From an uncultured Treponema sp. (GTDB lineage Bacteria; Spirochaetota; Spirochaetia; Treponematales; Treponemataceae): a stretch of 62,139 nt of DNA. Shown here in pieces: positions 42,113 through 50,187 of this stretch. Below the pieces are notes generated by a model. The model made no database searches and was not told the origin of the DNA. It saw nothing but the letters and a program-made list of their open reading frames with translations. How positions within the stretch are numbered: position 1 is the first letter of the stretch; every line of letters begins with the position of its first letter. The translations under genes and the position numbers were made by a program. The DNA lies in assembly GCA_937885175.1 (NCBI GenBank), contig CAKZZO010000140.1:1-62139 (forward strand), written 5' to 3'.

Positions 42113-42898
42113 TCAGACATGGCGACGGATTCCGTCAAAAGCAACGTTCCAGAGGAAGAGCCCGGTGGGAGGAGCCGTGGGGCCGGTGCTTTTTCGGTCA
42201 CGGCTTTCCAATGCACGTCTAAAATCTTCTGCCGACCTGCCCTCTTTTTCAAAGAAAATCAGCGTACCGGTAAGGCTTCGTACCATTTTCCAGAGGAATG
42301 CGTTTGCCGTAATCTCAAAGACAATTTTATCTCCGTCGGGGTAAAAAACGGCATTTTCCAGATAGCGGCAGGTAGACTTGCTTGCGTCTCCCGCAGCGGC
42401 AAAGGTTGCACAGTCAATTTCGCCCCGCAGACAGGAAGCCATCTCGTTGAGCAGACGGAGATTCGGCTGATGATGAATCTGCCAGACATAGCGGGTTTCG
42501 GTGGCAAGGGGACTTTTTCCACAATAGATGAAATAGCGGTAGGTTCGGCTTGTCGCGCTAAAACGGGCATTAAAATCCTCATCCACCTGACGGGCATCGT
42601 TTATGCGGATATCCTGAGGCAAGAATGAGTTGAGGGCATAGACATATTTTTCAACGGGAATGGATGCAATGGGAGAAAAAAAATTTGCCGCCTGAGCGGA
42701 GGCATGAACGCCGCTGTCCGTGCGTCCGCTTCCATACAGGGTAACCGGCTGCTTATGCACTTTTTCCAGTGCGGACTCAATTTCCCCCTGCACAGTACGG
42801 ACGGCCGTTCCCCTGTCCGCCTTGTCCTGACGCTGCCAGCCGCAAAAATCCGTTCCATCATAGGAAAGGGTAAGCAGAATATTGCGTCTGTCACTCAT
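42113..42898 (-). CDS. truA: tRNA pseudouridine(38-40) synthase TruA
   Basis: 261 aa. Converts U38-U40 in the anticodon arm to pseudouridine. LLTLSYDGTDFCGWQRQ start, catalytic Asp in LYGSGRTDSGVHASAQ, RINDARQVDEDFNARFSATSRTYRY (split over two motifs) and ANAFLWKMVRSLTG near the end. Start at 42898 is inside the last codons of the DUF2225 gene; other ATGs lie just upstream. Confidence 0.95.
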   Translation of the reverse strand: MSDRRNILLTLSYDGTDFCGWQRQDKADRGTAVRTVQGEIESALEKVHKQPVTLYGSGRTDSGVHASAQAANFFSPIASIPVEKYVYALNSFLPQDIRINDARQVDEDFNARFSATSRTYRYFIYCGKSPLATETRYVWQIHHQPNLRLLNEMASCLRGEIDCATFAAAGDASKSTCRYLENAVFYPDGDKIVFEITANAFLWKMVRSLTGTLIFFEKEGRSAEDFRRALESRDRKSTGPTAPPTGLFLWNVAFDGIRRHV

Positions 42899-43811
42899 CA
42901 TCGTCATCACTGGGCACAAAGCCTATGTCCGTTGCCTCTGCCAAGGCTTCGGTAATTTTATCGTACAAGTCGCGGGATTTTTCCAAAAGCGGTCCTGGCT
43001 TTGACTTGGATGACTTTCCCAGACCAAAGCCACGGGCAATCGAGCGCTTGCACTCATCCAGTTTTTTTAGGCGTGCCTGCATGTCTTCTTTCTGACCGTA
43101 CTTGTATTCCAAGAGTCCCAGTTCATAAATCAATCCGTCATAGCCGTAGTTCTTGTCGGTATCAGGCCCAAGATTATTGACCACGCTGAAGGTCTCCACC
43201 CGTGCCATTTCGTTTATCATTGTCTGGTCATAGAAAAAAAGTGCCTTGCGGTAAAAGACCTGGGCAAGATAGTCATAATTGTGACCGGGTACAGCATCAT
43301 TTAAATCATTGCAGAGCCAGGCAAGGCGCAGGGAAATAATCGCCCGCTTTACCGTGGGAGCCAGAGCCAGGTCAACTTTGTCATAGGAAAGCAAGGCCAA
43401 AAAATGCATGGCAGCACCATCCAGCAGGGAACGTTCTTTTGTAAGCTGATAATAGGGAAAGACATTGTTTACGATTTTCTTGCGTTCTTCTATGCCGCCT
43501 TTTAGGGCATCAATGCTCTTGCTGTCAGTGATTTCCTTAAAATCGTTCCAGAAAAAAGCGACATGGCATTTGGGACAGGCTCCTACCGTGTAGATGAGGG
43601 GGTAGACCATGCCGTACTTTGCGGAAGGCTCATACTTGCGGTGCAGTTCATCGGTCAGTTCGCCTGCAATCATACGGCCACTGCCCGAAAGCATTTCCTC
43701 ATGGTTAAAATCTCGCTGGCACAAGGGACAGCGCACTTTTGTCTTTGACCAATAGGAAATCTTAGGCTTTTTGTCTTCACCAGCGCTTTTTTTTGACAGG
43801 TTTGCGTACAT
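42891..43811 (-). CDS. DUF2225 family protein
   Basis: 306 aa. N-terminal zinc-ribbon-like motif (VRCPLCQRDFNHEEM) paired with a second Cys pair (GACPKCHVAFFWNDF), then a helical TPR-like body (FLALLSYDKVDLALAP, LVQ-type helices about 150-270) and an acidic tail (PSDDDDE). Family of unknown function, common in spirochaetes and firmicutes. The ATG overlaps the acpS stop (TGATG). Cytoplasmic, no signal. Confidence 0.8.
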   Translation of the reverse strand: MYANLSKKSAGEDKKPKISYWSKTKVRCPLCQRDFNHEEMLSGSGRMIAGELTDELHRKYEPSAKYGMVYPLIYTVGACPKCHVAFFWNDFKEITDSKSIDALKGGIEERKKIVNNVFPYYQLTKERSLLDGAAMHFLALLSYDKVDLALAPTVKRAIISLRLAWLCNDLNDAVPGHNYDYLAQVFYRKALFFYDQTMINEMARVETFSVVNNLGPDTDKNYGYDGLIYELGLLEYKYGQKEDMQARLKKLDECKRSIARGFGLGKSSKSKPGPLLEKSRDLYDKITEALAEATDIGFVPSDDDDE

Positions 43812-44209
43812 CAGTCAGCCTCCCCTTCTTTTTTTTCTATGACAACAAATGCCGTCGCATATTCTTTTTCATGGCTCAGCGAAAGATGCACCTTACATGC
43901 GCCCACCCGCTGAGCAAGTACTTTTTCAGTCGCCTCTCCAAAGGCAAAAGAAGGTTTTCCTTCTTCATTCTTTATGACCCAAAAATCCTTTAAGGTCAAT
44001 CCGACAAATCCCGTTCCCAGTGCCTTTGCAAAGGCTTCTTTTGCTGCAAAACGGGAGGCATAATGCTGGCAGGCAACCGATGGATTTTTGTCAAAGGAGC
44101 CGGTAAAGTATTCTTCCACTGCAAAAAAACGGGAAATCAAGGCATCATTTTGAAGCCAGCGTTCAAAACGAGAGACTTTTGCAATGTCAGTACCAATGCC
44201 ATATATCAT
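43811..44209 (-). CDS. acpS: Holo-[acyl-carrier-protein] synthase
   Basis: 132 aa, typical. Transfers 4'-phosphopantetheine from CoA to acyl carrier protein. MIYGIGTDIAKVSRFERW gives the metal-binding Asp, SRFAAKEAFAKALGTG the catalytic Glu and Lys, and VHLSLSHEKEYATAFVV the C-terminal conserved His. Coupled to cdaR (ATGA). Confidence 0.95.
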   Translation of the reverse strand: MIYGIGTDIAKVSRFERWLQNDALISRFFAVEEYFTGSFDKNPSVACQHYASRFAAKEAFAKALGTGFVGLTLKDFWVIKNEEGKPSFAFGEATEKVLAQRVGACKVHLSLSHEKEYATAFVVIEKKEGEAD

Positions 44210-45192
44210 TCCTCATCTTCCACGGGAGATTCCCGCCCATCCTCTTCTGTTGGTTTTCGCTTTACCGTAATCTTGATGCGCTTTGGCGTTTCATCCAAGG
44301 CAACAGTGCCGTTGGGCAGATTGAATAGCAGCGGAACTTCATGGGTTCCCTCAGATGAAATATTCCTGCAGTCAGCCAAAATGGTAGAAATGCGCGGCTT
44401 ATAGGCCTCCAGGGCAAGAACAGGCCCGCGCAGAGACAGCAGTACCGTGTGGCCGGAACCTGTCGGCTCAAATTCAGCATGCAAGCCCGAAAGGTTTACG
44501 GGAGCGGCCTCAAAACGCTTTACCATGAGTTTGGGCGTAACCTTTGCCGTAAGCGTCACCATCGTTCCGTCCGCAAGATGCAGCAGGCGGCCGGGACTTT
44601 CTACCTGGGCAGTCAATTCCGTATCGCCTGAAATGCCGGTGAGCGAAACCATTCTTGTCTGCAGACGCGTACAGTTATTCACCATGGTACGGGGGCCGGT
44701 AACACGCACTTCAGGCGGACTGATTTCCACCGACTTTAATTCATAGCCATGGGCAGGCTCCCCGGAAAAAAGCGGATTCACCGGCACAAAGGCTGATATC
44801 TGCTCTTCAATTTTGAGGGTAATGTGCTCCGGACTCACCTTGAGTTCCATCGTATCAAAAAGCATAGCATCCTTGCTCAAAGTCAACTGAACGGGTACCA
44901 GGGCTTCTCCCTCATGGGAAATGTAGTCAAGGTCAATAAAAGCGGTAAAATCATTTTCATGCAGGGTGGAAATGTGCTCAGGCTTTCCCCTCACCGTTAT
45001 GCGGACATTTTGGGGATAGGAACTTGCCGCCACCATGCCATTTTTTTCCTCAACCCGCAGGGGAACAGAAAAAGTCTTTCTGTCCAGCGTTGAAAAGAGG
45101 AAAAAAAGGTAGAGGAAGAGCGCCGCTACAAAGCAGATGACTTTTGCAAGCCAGTTTTCGCGGATTTTTTCAAAGGCTTGTCTTGCTTTCAT
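44206..45192 (-). CDS. cdaR: CdaA regulator, YbbR-domain protein CdaR
   Basis: 328 aa. One N-terminal membrane segment (KVICFVAALFLYLFFLFSTL) and about three extracytoplasmic YbbR repeats (for example FSVPLRVEEKNGMVAASSYP with NVRITVRGKPEHISTLHEND; EVRVTGPRTMVNNCTRL). Gly-x-Pro turns of the family (GKPEH, GPRTM, RGPVL) are present. CdaR modulates the membrane diadenylate cyclase CdaA, encoded just upstream; the two genes overlap by 23 bases. Acidic C-terminus. Confidence 0.9.
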   Translation of the reverse strand: MKARQAFEKIRENWLAKVICFVAALFLYLFFLFSTLDRKTFSVPLRVEEKNGMVAASSYPQNVRITVRGKPEHISTLHENDFTAFIDLDYISHEGEALVPVQLTLSKDAMLFDTMELKVSPEHITLKIEEQISAFVPVNPLFSGEPAHGYELKSVEISPPEVRVTGPRTMVNNCTRLQTRMVSLTGISGDTELTAQVESPGRLLHLADGTMVTLTAKVTPKLMVKRFEAAPVNLSGLHAEFEPTGSGHTVLLSLRGPVLALEAYKPRISTILADCRNISSEGTHEVPLLFNLPNGTVALDETPKRIKITVKRKPTEEDGRESPVEDEE

Positions 45193-45985
45193 TTATCGTA
45201 TCCTCTATGGTGTATTGGTCAGGGGTGAGTTCCAGAAGGTTTTCCAGAATCTTTGTCAGTTGCTCAGTCGTCAGGTCATAGTGCAGTTTGGAATCATAGG
45301 CAAGGCTCATGGCGCCAGACTCTTCGGAAACCACGAGCACAACGGAATCAGATACTTCGCTCAATCCCAGAGCAGCCCGGTGACGGGTTCCAAAGGTCTT
45401 CTTGATGTCGTACTGTTCTGAAAGCGGCAAAAAGCATCCTGCGGAAACGACCTTGCCGTTCTGAATAAAACATGCGCCGTCATGCAGGGGCGTGTCATGT
45501 CCAAAAATCGTAACCAGCAGGGCTGAAGACAAGTCCGCATTGATTCTCGTTCCCGTGTCCAGAATGTCGTCCATTTTTGTGTGGCGCATAAAGACCGCCA
45601 GCATGCCTCTCCTTTGCTTGGAAAGGATTTCTGCCGCAATGATAACCGAATCCACGTAGGTATGGCGGGAACGGTTGCCAAAGGTAAACCATTCGCTCTG
45701 CCCAAGCTTGAGGAAAATCTTGCGGATTTCGGGCTGGAAGACGATGGCAAAACAGACGACCAGGGCAGGCGCAATCATATTCAGCACCCACCGCAACATG
45801 GACAGATCCAAAAGCAAGGCAATTGCATAGGCAAAGGCAACAATGACCGCTGCCTTGATAATCTGCAGAGCATTTGTCTTTATGACCAGTTGATACGCCT
45901 TGTAGAGGATAAAAGCCATAATGGCAATATCCAGAATCGGACGAATATAATTGTACAATGTTACGATATTGTCGAATGCACCCAC
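45170..45985 (-). CDS. cdaA: Membrane diadenylate cyclase CdaA
   Basis: 271 aa. Three N-terminal membrane segments (about 15-90) and a DAC domain that makes c-di-AMP from two ATP: PLHDGACFIQNGKVVSAGCF holds the DGA motif and FGTRHRAALGLSEVSD the RHR motif. Start is GTG at 45985. In firmicutes cdaA-cdaR is usually followed by glmM; here acpS, DUF2225 and truA follow instead. The messenger controls potassium/osmotic and wall homeostasis in other bacteria. Confidence 0.95.
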   Translation of the reverse strand: MGAFDNIVTLYNYIRPILDIAIMAFILYKAYQLVIKTNALQIIKAAVIVAFAYAIALLLDLSMLRWVLNMIAPALVVCFAIVFQPEIRKIFLKLGQSEWFTFGNRSRHTYVDSVIIAAEILSKQRRGMLAVFMRHTKMDDILDTGTRINADLSSALLVTIFGHDTPLHDGACFIQNGKVVSAGCFLPLSEQYDIKKTFGTRHRAALGLSEVSDSVVLVVSEESGAMSLAYDSKLHYDLTTEQLTKILENLLELTPDQYTIEDTINESKTSL

Positions 45986-46021
45986 GTTCCTGTCCTCGTT
46001 CCGCCCGCGCTTTAGGCAAGT

Positions 46022-46846
46022 CTACCCATTATACTCTATTTCCGATAAAACCGCCATAGCATCAACGGTTTCTTTTACATCATGCACACGAAGCAGGGAA
46101 GCACCATGCAAAACCGAAAGCACGTTAGCCACAAGCGTGCCGCTCATCCTGTCGTTCACATTCCGCCCCGTAATCTCACCGATAAGCGTCTTGCGGGAAA
46201 GCGCCATGAGCACAGGATAGGCTCCGCCACAGAGAGAACCGCAGCGACGGATAAGCGTAGCGTTTGCCGCCCGGTCTTTTCCAAAACCTATTCCCGGATC
46301 CAAAATGATGCGGTCAGCGGAAATGCCGCAAGCAAGCGCATAGGAAACCCGCTCCTCAAGAAAGGCATTCACTTCCCCAAAGACATCATGGTAGGCTGTG
46401 TTCTGCTGCATGGTGGAGGGAAGCCCGCGCTTGTGCATGAGTACGACCCCAATGCCCGACTGTGCCGCAAAACGCCCCAGTTCAGCGTCATCCTCCAGAG
46501 CAGACACATCGTTCAGCATATCCGCGCCTGCTTCCACCGCCGCCTGCATGACGCTTTTTTTTCGCGTATCGACAGAAATGACAATGTCGCTGTGGCGGCG
46601 GATTTCCTGAATGACAGGCACAATGCGGCGGATTTCTTCTTCCGCGTCTACGTAATCTGAACCGGGACGGGTGGATTCTCCGCCTAAGTCAATGATATCG
46701 GCACCCTCGTCAATGAGACGCAAGGCACGTTCTTCCGTTCCCCTGCTTTCCTTCCAAAAGGAATCTGGCGTAGCGTTTACAATCCCCATCACAAAGGCGG
46801 GACGGTCTGTCTTTATTGTCTTACCGGCAAGGGAAAGGGATTTCAT
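46022..46846 (-). CDS. folP: Dihydropteroate synthase
   Basis: 274 aa. Folate pathway enzyme joining p-aminobenzoate to dihydropterin pyrophosphate; target of sulfonamides. MGIVNATPDSFWKES, IDLGGESTRPGSDYVDAEEE, VISVDTRKKSVMQAAVE, LDPGIGFGKDRAANATL and LLRVHDVKETVDAM are the family marks. Start at 46846, with the AGGGAGTG ribosome site lying in the last codons of dxs. Same direction as cdaA, 36 bases upstream of it. Confidence 0.96.
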   Translation of the reverse strand: MKSLSLAGKTIKTDRPAFVMGIVNATPDSFWKESRGTEERALRLIDEGADIIDLGGESTRPGSDYVDAEEEIRRIVPVIQEIRRHSDIVISVDTRKKSVMQAAVEAGADMLNDVSALEDDAELGRFAAQSGIGVVLMHKRGLPSTMQQNTAYHDVFGEVNAFLEERVSYALACGISADRIILDPGIGFGKDRAANATLIRRCGSLCGGAYPVLMALSRKTLIGEITGRNVNDRMSGTLVANVLSVLHGASLLRVHDVKETVDAMAVLSEIEYNG

Positions 46847-46847
46847 T

Positions 46848-48746
46848 TTACACTCCCCTTGCAAGCAGTTTTTTTGCCGCTTCTGCAAGATCGCGGGGAC
46901 TCATGTGGGCATCCTCGCAAATTTCACTTCGCGTACCCTGCGGATAGAAGACATCGGGAAATGCCTTTACAGCAACATGAGGCAAGCCATGGCTGAGGAG
47001 CAGGTTCTGTATGTACTGACCAACACCACCAGTCACCACTCCGTCTTCTGCAATCACAATGGCCTTGTATCCCTTAGCCCGCTCCACCAGCAAGTCTTCA
47101 TCCAGCGGCTTTATGAACCGCAAGGAATAGATGTCTCCATAAATTTCTTCCATGGCAAGAGAGCGTACCGCCTGCACGGTCTCGCCGTAAAAACCGCCAG
47201 TCGTCACAAAGAGCAGATTTTTTTCCACGCCTTCCGCTGCCAGAGCCGGCACAAGATGCTCCGCCGGCACAAGGATTCCCCTGCCTTCTTCCACAGCAGA
47301 AGCAAAGGCTTCATTTTCGGAAGGACAGGACATTTTGGGATAGCGGATTGCCACCGGCCTTTTTGCCTCCACAGCCCATGCAAGGCAAAGTTCCAGGTCT
47401 CTTGCCGTAGCAGGCGCAAGCAGAGTCAGATTGGGCACCGGACGAAGCAGGGCAATATCAAAAAGCCCCTGATGAGTCTCACCGTCATTGGGCACCACAC
47501 CCGCACGGTCAAGGCAGAGCACCACACCACGGGAAGACAAGGTTACGTCGTGAATAATCTGGTCAACTGCCCGCTGCAGGAAGGTGGAATAAATGGCCAC
47601 CACGGGAACCATGCCGCCCGCCGCCAGTCCACCCGCAAAGGTAACGGCATGTTCTTCGGCGATACCCACATCAAAAAAACGGTCGGGATAGCGGCGGGAA
47701 AAAGCATCCAGTCCCGTTCCCTTTGCCATTGCGGCCGTAATCGCCACGATATGCTGATTTTTTTCCGCCAGGGCAATCAGATAGCGGCTGAAACATTCGG
47801 TAAAACTCAGCGTATCAAATTTTTCAAAGGTGCCGTCTGAAATCTGAAAGGGACCAATGCCATGGAAGGTGGCGGGATCGTTTTCCGCAGGAGAGTAGCC
47901 CTTGCCTTTTATCGTGCGCACATGAACAACCACCGGCTTGGGAAGATTCCGTACCCGCAGGAAGACCTCTTCCAGTTCCGTAATATTGTGACCGTCCAGG
48001 GGACCTACATATTCAAAGCCCAAGTCAGAAAAAAAGTTATTGGAAAGCAAGAAACCTTTCAGTGCCCGCTTAAAGCGACTGATGAATTTTCCCAGATGCC
48101 GCTCAGAATTGGGAATTGCATCAACCACATGGTCAATGCGCGTGCGGAAGGACTGGTAGGTGCTCGTCATGGTAAGGCGACTCAGATAGCGGGAAAGGGA
48201 GCCGTTGTTGGGGCTGATGGACATCTGATTGTCATTCAGCACCACAATCAGATTTTTGGAAAGCTGACCTGCATGGCACAAAGCCTCAAAAGCCATGCCG
48301 CCAGTAAGGGCACCGTCACCGATAACTGCCACCACCTTGCCATTTTTATGCCGCAGATTCCATGCCATGAGCAGGCCCAGAGCCTGAGAGACGGAGGCAG
48401 AGGAATGTCCGTTATCAAAAAAATCATGGGGACTTTCCTGAGTGCGGGTAAAACCGGAGATGCCGCCATGTTTTCTAAGTGTGCCAAACTGCTGGTAGCG
48501 CCCAGTAAGCAATTTATGGGTATAGCACTGATGGCTGACATCAAAAACAATGGCATCCTCCGGGCTGGAGAATACACGATGCAGGGCAATGGTCAGTTCC
48601 ACCACGCCAAGATTGCTTGCAAGATGACCGCCATTTTCTGCAACGGTATGAAGAATTTTCCTTCTGATTTCCTCAGAAAGTTCGGCAAGCTGAGACTCTG
48701 GTATCTGTTTTAAATCTTTTGGCGAATGAATAGAAGAAAGAACCGT
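46848..48746 (-). CDS. dxs: 1-deoxy-D-xylulose-5-phosphate synthase (probable ACG start)
   Basis: 632 aa from the proposed start. Thiamine-diphosphate enzyme that opens the non-mevalonate isoprenoid pathway. HLASNLGVVELTIALHRVF, VFDVSHQCYTHKLLTGR, GDGALTGGMAFEAL (ThDP motif), FEYVGPLDGHNITELE, DVGIAEEHAVTFAGGLA (catalytic Glu) and CLDRAGVVPNDGETHQGLFD are intact. No ATG, GTG or TTG lies near the family's usual N-terminus. GGAGGG (48759-48754) is seven bases from an in-frame ACG (48746), giving a start equal to that of B. subtilis Dxs. The only ordinary in-frame start, TTG at 48803, sits inside the stem of a terminator. Confidence 0.93.
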   Translation of the reverse strand, partial: TVLSSIHSPKDLKQIPESQLAELSEEIRRKILHTVAENGGHLASNLGVVELTIALHRVFSSPEDAIVFDVSHQCYTHKLLTGRYQQFGTLRKHGGISGFTRTQESPHDFFDNGHSSASVSQALGLLMAWNLRHKNGKVVAVIGDGALTGGMAFEALCHAGQLSKNLIVVLNDNQMSISPNNGSLSRYLSRLTMTSTYQSFRTRIDHVVDAIPNSERHLGKFISRFKRALKGFLLSNNFFSDLGFEYVGPLDGHNITELEEVFLRVRNLPKPVVVHVRTIKGKGYSPAENDPATFHGIGPFQISDGTFEKFDTLSFTECFSRYLIALAEKNQHIVAITAAMAKGTGLDAFSRRYPDRFFDVGIAEEHAVTFAGGLAAGGMVPVVAIYSTFLQRAVDQIIHDVTLSSRGVVLCLDRAGVVPNDGETHQGLFDIALLRPVPNLTLLAPATARDLELCLAWAVEAKRPVAIRYPKMSCPSENEAFASAVEEGRGILVPAEHLVPALAAEGVEKNLLFVTTGGFYGETVQAVRSLAMEEIYGDIYSLRFIKPLDEDLLVERAKGYKAIVIAEDGVVTGGVGQYIQNLLLSHGLPHVAVKAFPDVFYPQGTRSEICEDAHMSPRDLAEAAKKLLARGV

Positions 48747-48760
48747 AGTATCACCCTCCG

Positions 48761-48800
48761 AAAAAAAAGACCGCGCAGTACAATTACTCTCGCGGTCTTT
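48761..48800 (-). terminator. Intrinsic terminator between the small ribosomal-type gene and dxs
   Basis: On the minus strand AAAGACCGCG (48800-48791) pairs perfectly with CGCGGTCTTT (48775-48766) across a 15-base loop, and eight T follow (48768-48761). It should end the upstream short gene. It lies only about 15 bases before the dxs start, so dxs expression needs read-through or an unseen promoter. Confidence 0.85.
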
Positions 48801-48830
48801 CAAAATATGCTTTGTACGCTCGTAAGAGTG

Positions 48831-48920
48831 TTAGCGGCTCTTATGACGATTGCGTCTAAGCATCTTCTTTCGCTTGTGCGTGGCCATCTTCTGGCGCTTT
48901 CTTTTCTTTCCACAGGGCAC
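48831..48920 (-). CDS. Small ribosomal-type protein, mS38/AURKAIP1-COX24 family
   Basis: 29 aa, nearly half Lys and Arg. The minus-strand frame reads VPCGKKRKRQKMATHKRK and then KMLRRNRHKSR. This is the short KRKRxKMxTHKRKKxLRxNRHK signature of the COX24-like proteins, known as small ribosomal subunit proteins in Bacteroidota and as mS38 in mitochondria. Start GTG at 48920 has AAGGAG eight bases upstream; a GTG three codons earlier overlaps that site. It has its own promoter and a terminator. Confidence 0.82.
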   Translation of the reverse strand: MPCGKKRKRQKMATHKRKKMLRRNRHKSR

Positions 48921-48952
48921 GACGGGCACTCCTTAGTAAAAAATGTGTATTT

Positions 48953-48980
48953 ATTATATCAATTAACGCACTTTCGTCAA
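48953..48980 (-). promoter_or_regulatory. Promoter of the small ribosomal-type gene
   Basis: TTGACG (48980-48975), 16-base spacer, TATAAT (48958-48953) on the minus strand; leader of about 25 nt with AAGGAG before the GTG start. Confidence 0.7.
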
Positions 48981-48998
48981 GTGACATCATTGAATCCA

Positions 48999-49193
48999 CT
49001 ATTGTTTTTCGATTCTATACTGAACTTTTTCGTTGAACAACTGGCTTGCCGCAAGGGAGACCACTTTTCCGTCATTTGCCTCGATAGAGGGGTCTTCAAT
49101 CTTGGACATCTGGAATGCACGGCGGCTTGCGGCTACCGTAATTTCATACACGTTGCCAGAAAATTTAACCAATGCTTCAAGGGGGAAAATCAT
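48999..49193 (-). CDS. rpoZ: RNA polymerase omega subunit (short spirochaete form)
   Basis: 64 aa. The pattern YEITVAASRRAFQMSKI followed by GKVVSLAASQLFNEKVQYRI fits the Rpb6/omega fold, in which the first helix carries the AARRAR-like stretch and the second KPVxxAxxEI. It lacks the usual C-terminal tail. Promotes RNA polymerase assembly. ATG at 49193 with GAGGTGA and a strong promoter. I recall similar short omega proteins in treponemes; the call is from pattern and size. Confidence 0.72.
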   Translation of the reverse strand: MIFPLEALVKFSGNVYEITVAASRRAFQMSKIEDPSIEANDGKVVSLAASQLFNEKVQYRIEKQ

Positions 49194-49217
49194 TCAAATC
49201 ACCTCGTATATTCTGAT

Positions 49218-49247
49218 ATTATATATGAAAAGATTACGCTCTGTCAA
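49218..49247 (-). promoter_or_regulatory. Promoter of rpoZ
   Basis: TTGACA (49247-49242), 18-base spacer, TATAAT (49223-49218): both boxes perfect. Start near 49211 gives a leader of about 18 nt carrying GAGGTGA. Confidence 0.8.
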
Positions 49248-49305
49248 ATGGGAAAGCCAGATTTTTTCCACTTTTGTAAAAGTTGGCTTTATGGTAGACT
49301 AAGGC

Positions 49306-50076
49306 ATGAGCCGCAATTCCTCTTGCCAGGCACTTGTCCTCGCCACCCGTCTTCAGGGAGAAAACAACCGCTCCGTCACCCTGCTGACCCCAGAGGAGGG
49401 GCTTATCTATGCAACACTCTTTGGCGGCCCTAAAAGCAAGCTGCGCTCCTTGGTCAGTCCCTTTAACCGGGGAAAAATCTGGCTCTACAGCGATGAGGCA
49501 AAGCAGACCCGCAAAATCACTGACTTTGACGTGTCTCACTATCACCTTTCCTTTCGGGAAAACCTTTTTAAGACCTGGGCGGCATCCCTTGCGGCAGAAA
49601 TCGTCAGCAAGACAAAATGCGCCGGCTCCCCCGCCCCCTGCTGGACGCTGGTCAACGGGCTTTTTGACGGCATGGAACTGACCGATGAACATGCCAGCCG
49701 TCTGGGGCTGATTCGGTTTTTGTGGCGCTATCTGGGAGTATTGGGGATTCGCCCCCAGACCAGAACCTGTCTCGGCTGTGGAAAATCATTTTTAAGCGGC
49801 AGTCTGACGGAAAAATCCTATCAGGCGGCCTATGAAGTCAGCGAAAACGGCTTTATCTGTGATGAATGTAGCGAAATTCTTTCGCGTCCTTTTGTGCTGG
49901 GAAGGAAGGCACTCACCTATCTGGAAGCCGTGAGCGATTTATCCCCCCGCGACGTGAGGGCAATTCCCGTAGACGCGGAAACAATGACAGAAATGAAGGA
50001 ACTCTGCTTTTACCTGATTGAGAACGCCTGTGGCTCAAAGTTACAGTCTCTGGAATCGGGCATGGGAATACTCTAG
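49306..50076 (+). CDS. recO: DNA repair protein RecO
   Basis: 256 aa. N-terminal OB fold (CQALVLATRLQGENNRSVTL, GLIYATLFGGPKSKLRSLVS), a helical middle part and a zinc-binding site CLGCGK...CDECSEIL. Mediates RecA loading and strand annealing in the RecFOR pathway. Start at 49306 follows AAGGC. Divergent from rpoZ; ends at a terminator. DprA and RecJ in the same window belong to the same recombination route. Confidence 0.93.
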   Translation: MSRNSSCQALVLATRLQGENNRSVTLLTPEEGLIYATLFGGPKSKLRSLVSPFNRGKIWLYSDEAKQTRKITDFDVSHYHLSFRENLFKTWAASLAAEIVSKTKCAGSPAPCWTLVNGLFDGMELTDEHASRLGLIRFLWRYLGVLGIRPQTRTCLGCGKSFLSGSLTEKSYQAAYEVSENGFICDECSEILSRPFVLGRKALTYLEAVSDLSPRDVRAIPVDAETMTEMKELCFYLIENACGSKLQSLESGMGIL

Positions 50077-50108
50077 GCTTGGAAGAAAAAAAGGTGCGGA
50101 AAAAAAGA

Positions 50109-50143
50109 AACCTTACCAAGGTTGCGTTTTTTCTGCGTTTTTT
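50109..50143 (+). terminator. Probable terminator of recO
   Basis: AACCTT (50109-50114) and AAGGTT (50118-50123) form a short stem with loop ACC, followed by two runs of six or more T separated by CTGCG. Flanking A-runs upstream could lengthen the stem. Modest strength. Confidence 0.55.
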
Positions 50144-50187
50144 AAAGTAGCGTATTAGCAAAAAATGGGTTATAATGACAGGTGATT

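Noticed and set aside
48747..48803. TTG at 48803 as the dxs start
   Set aside because: It would translate through a perfect terminator stem and add residues absent from the family; the strong GGAGGG lies downstream of it.
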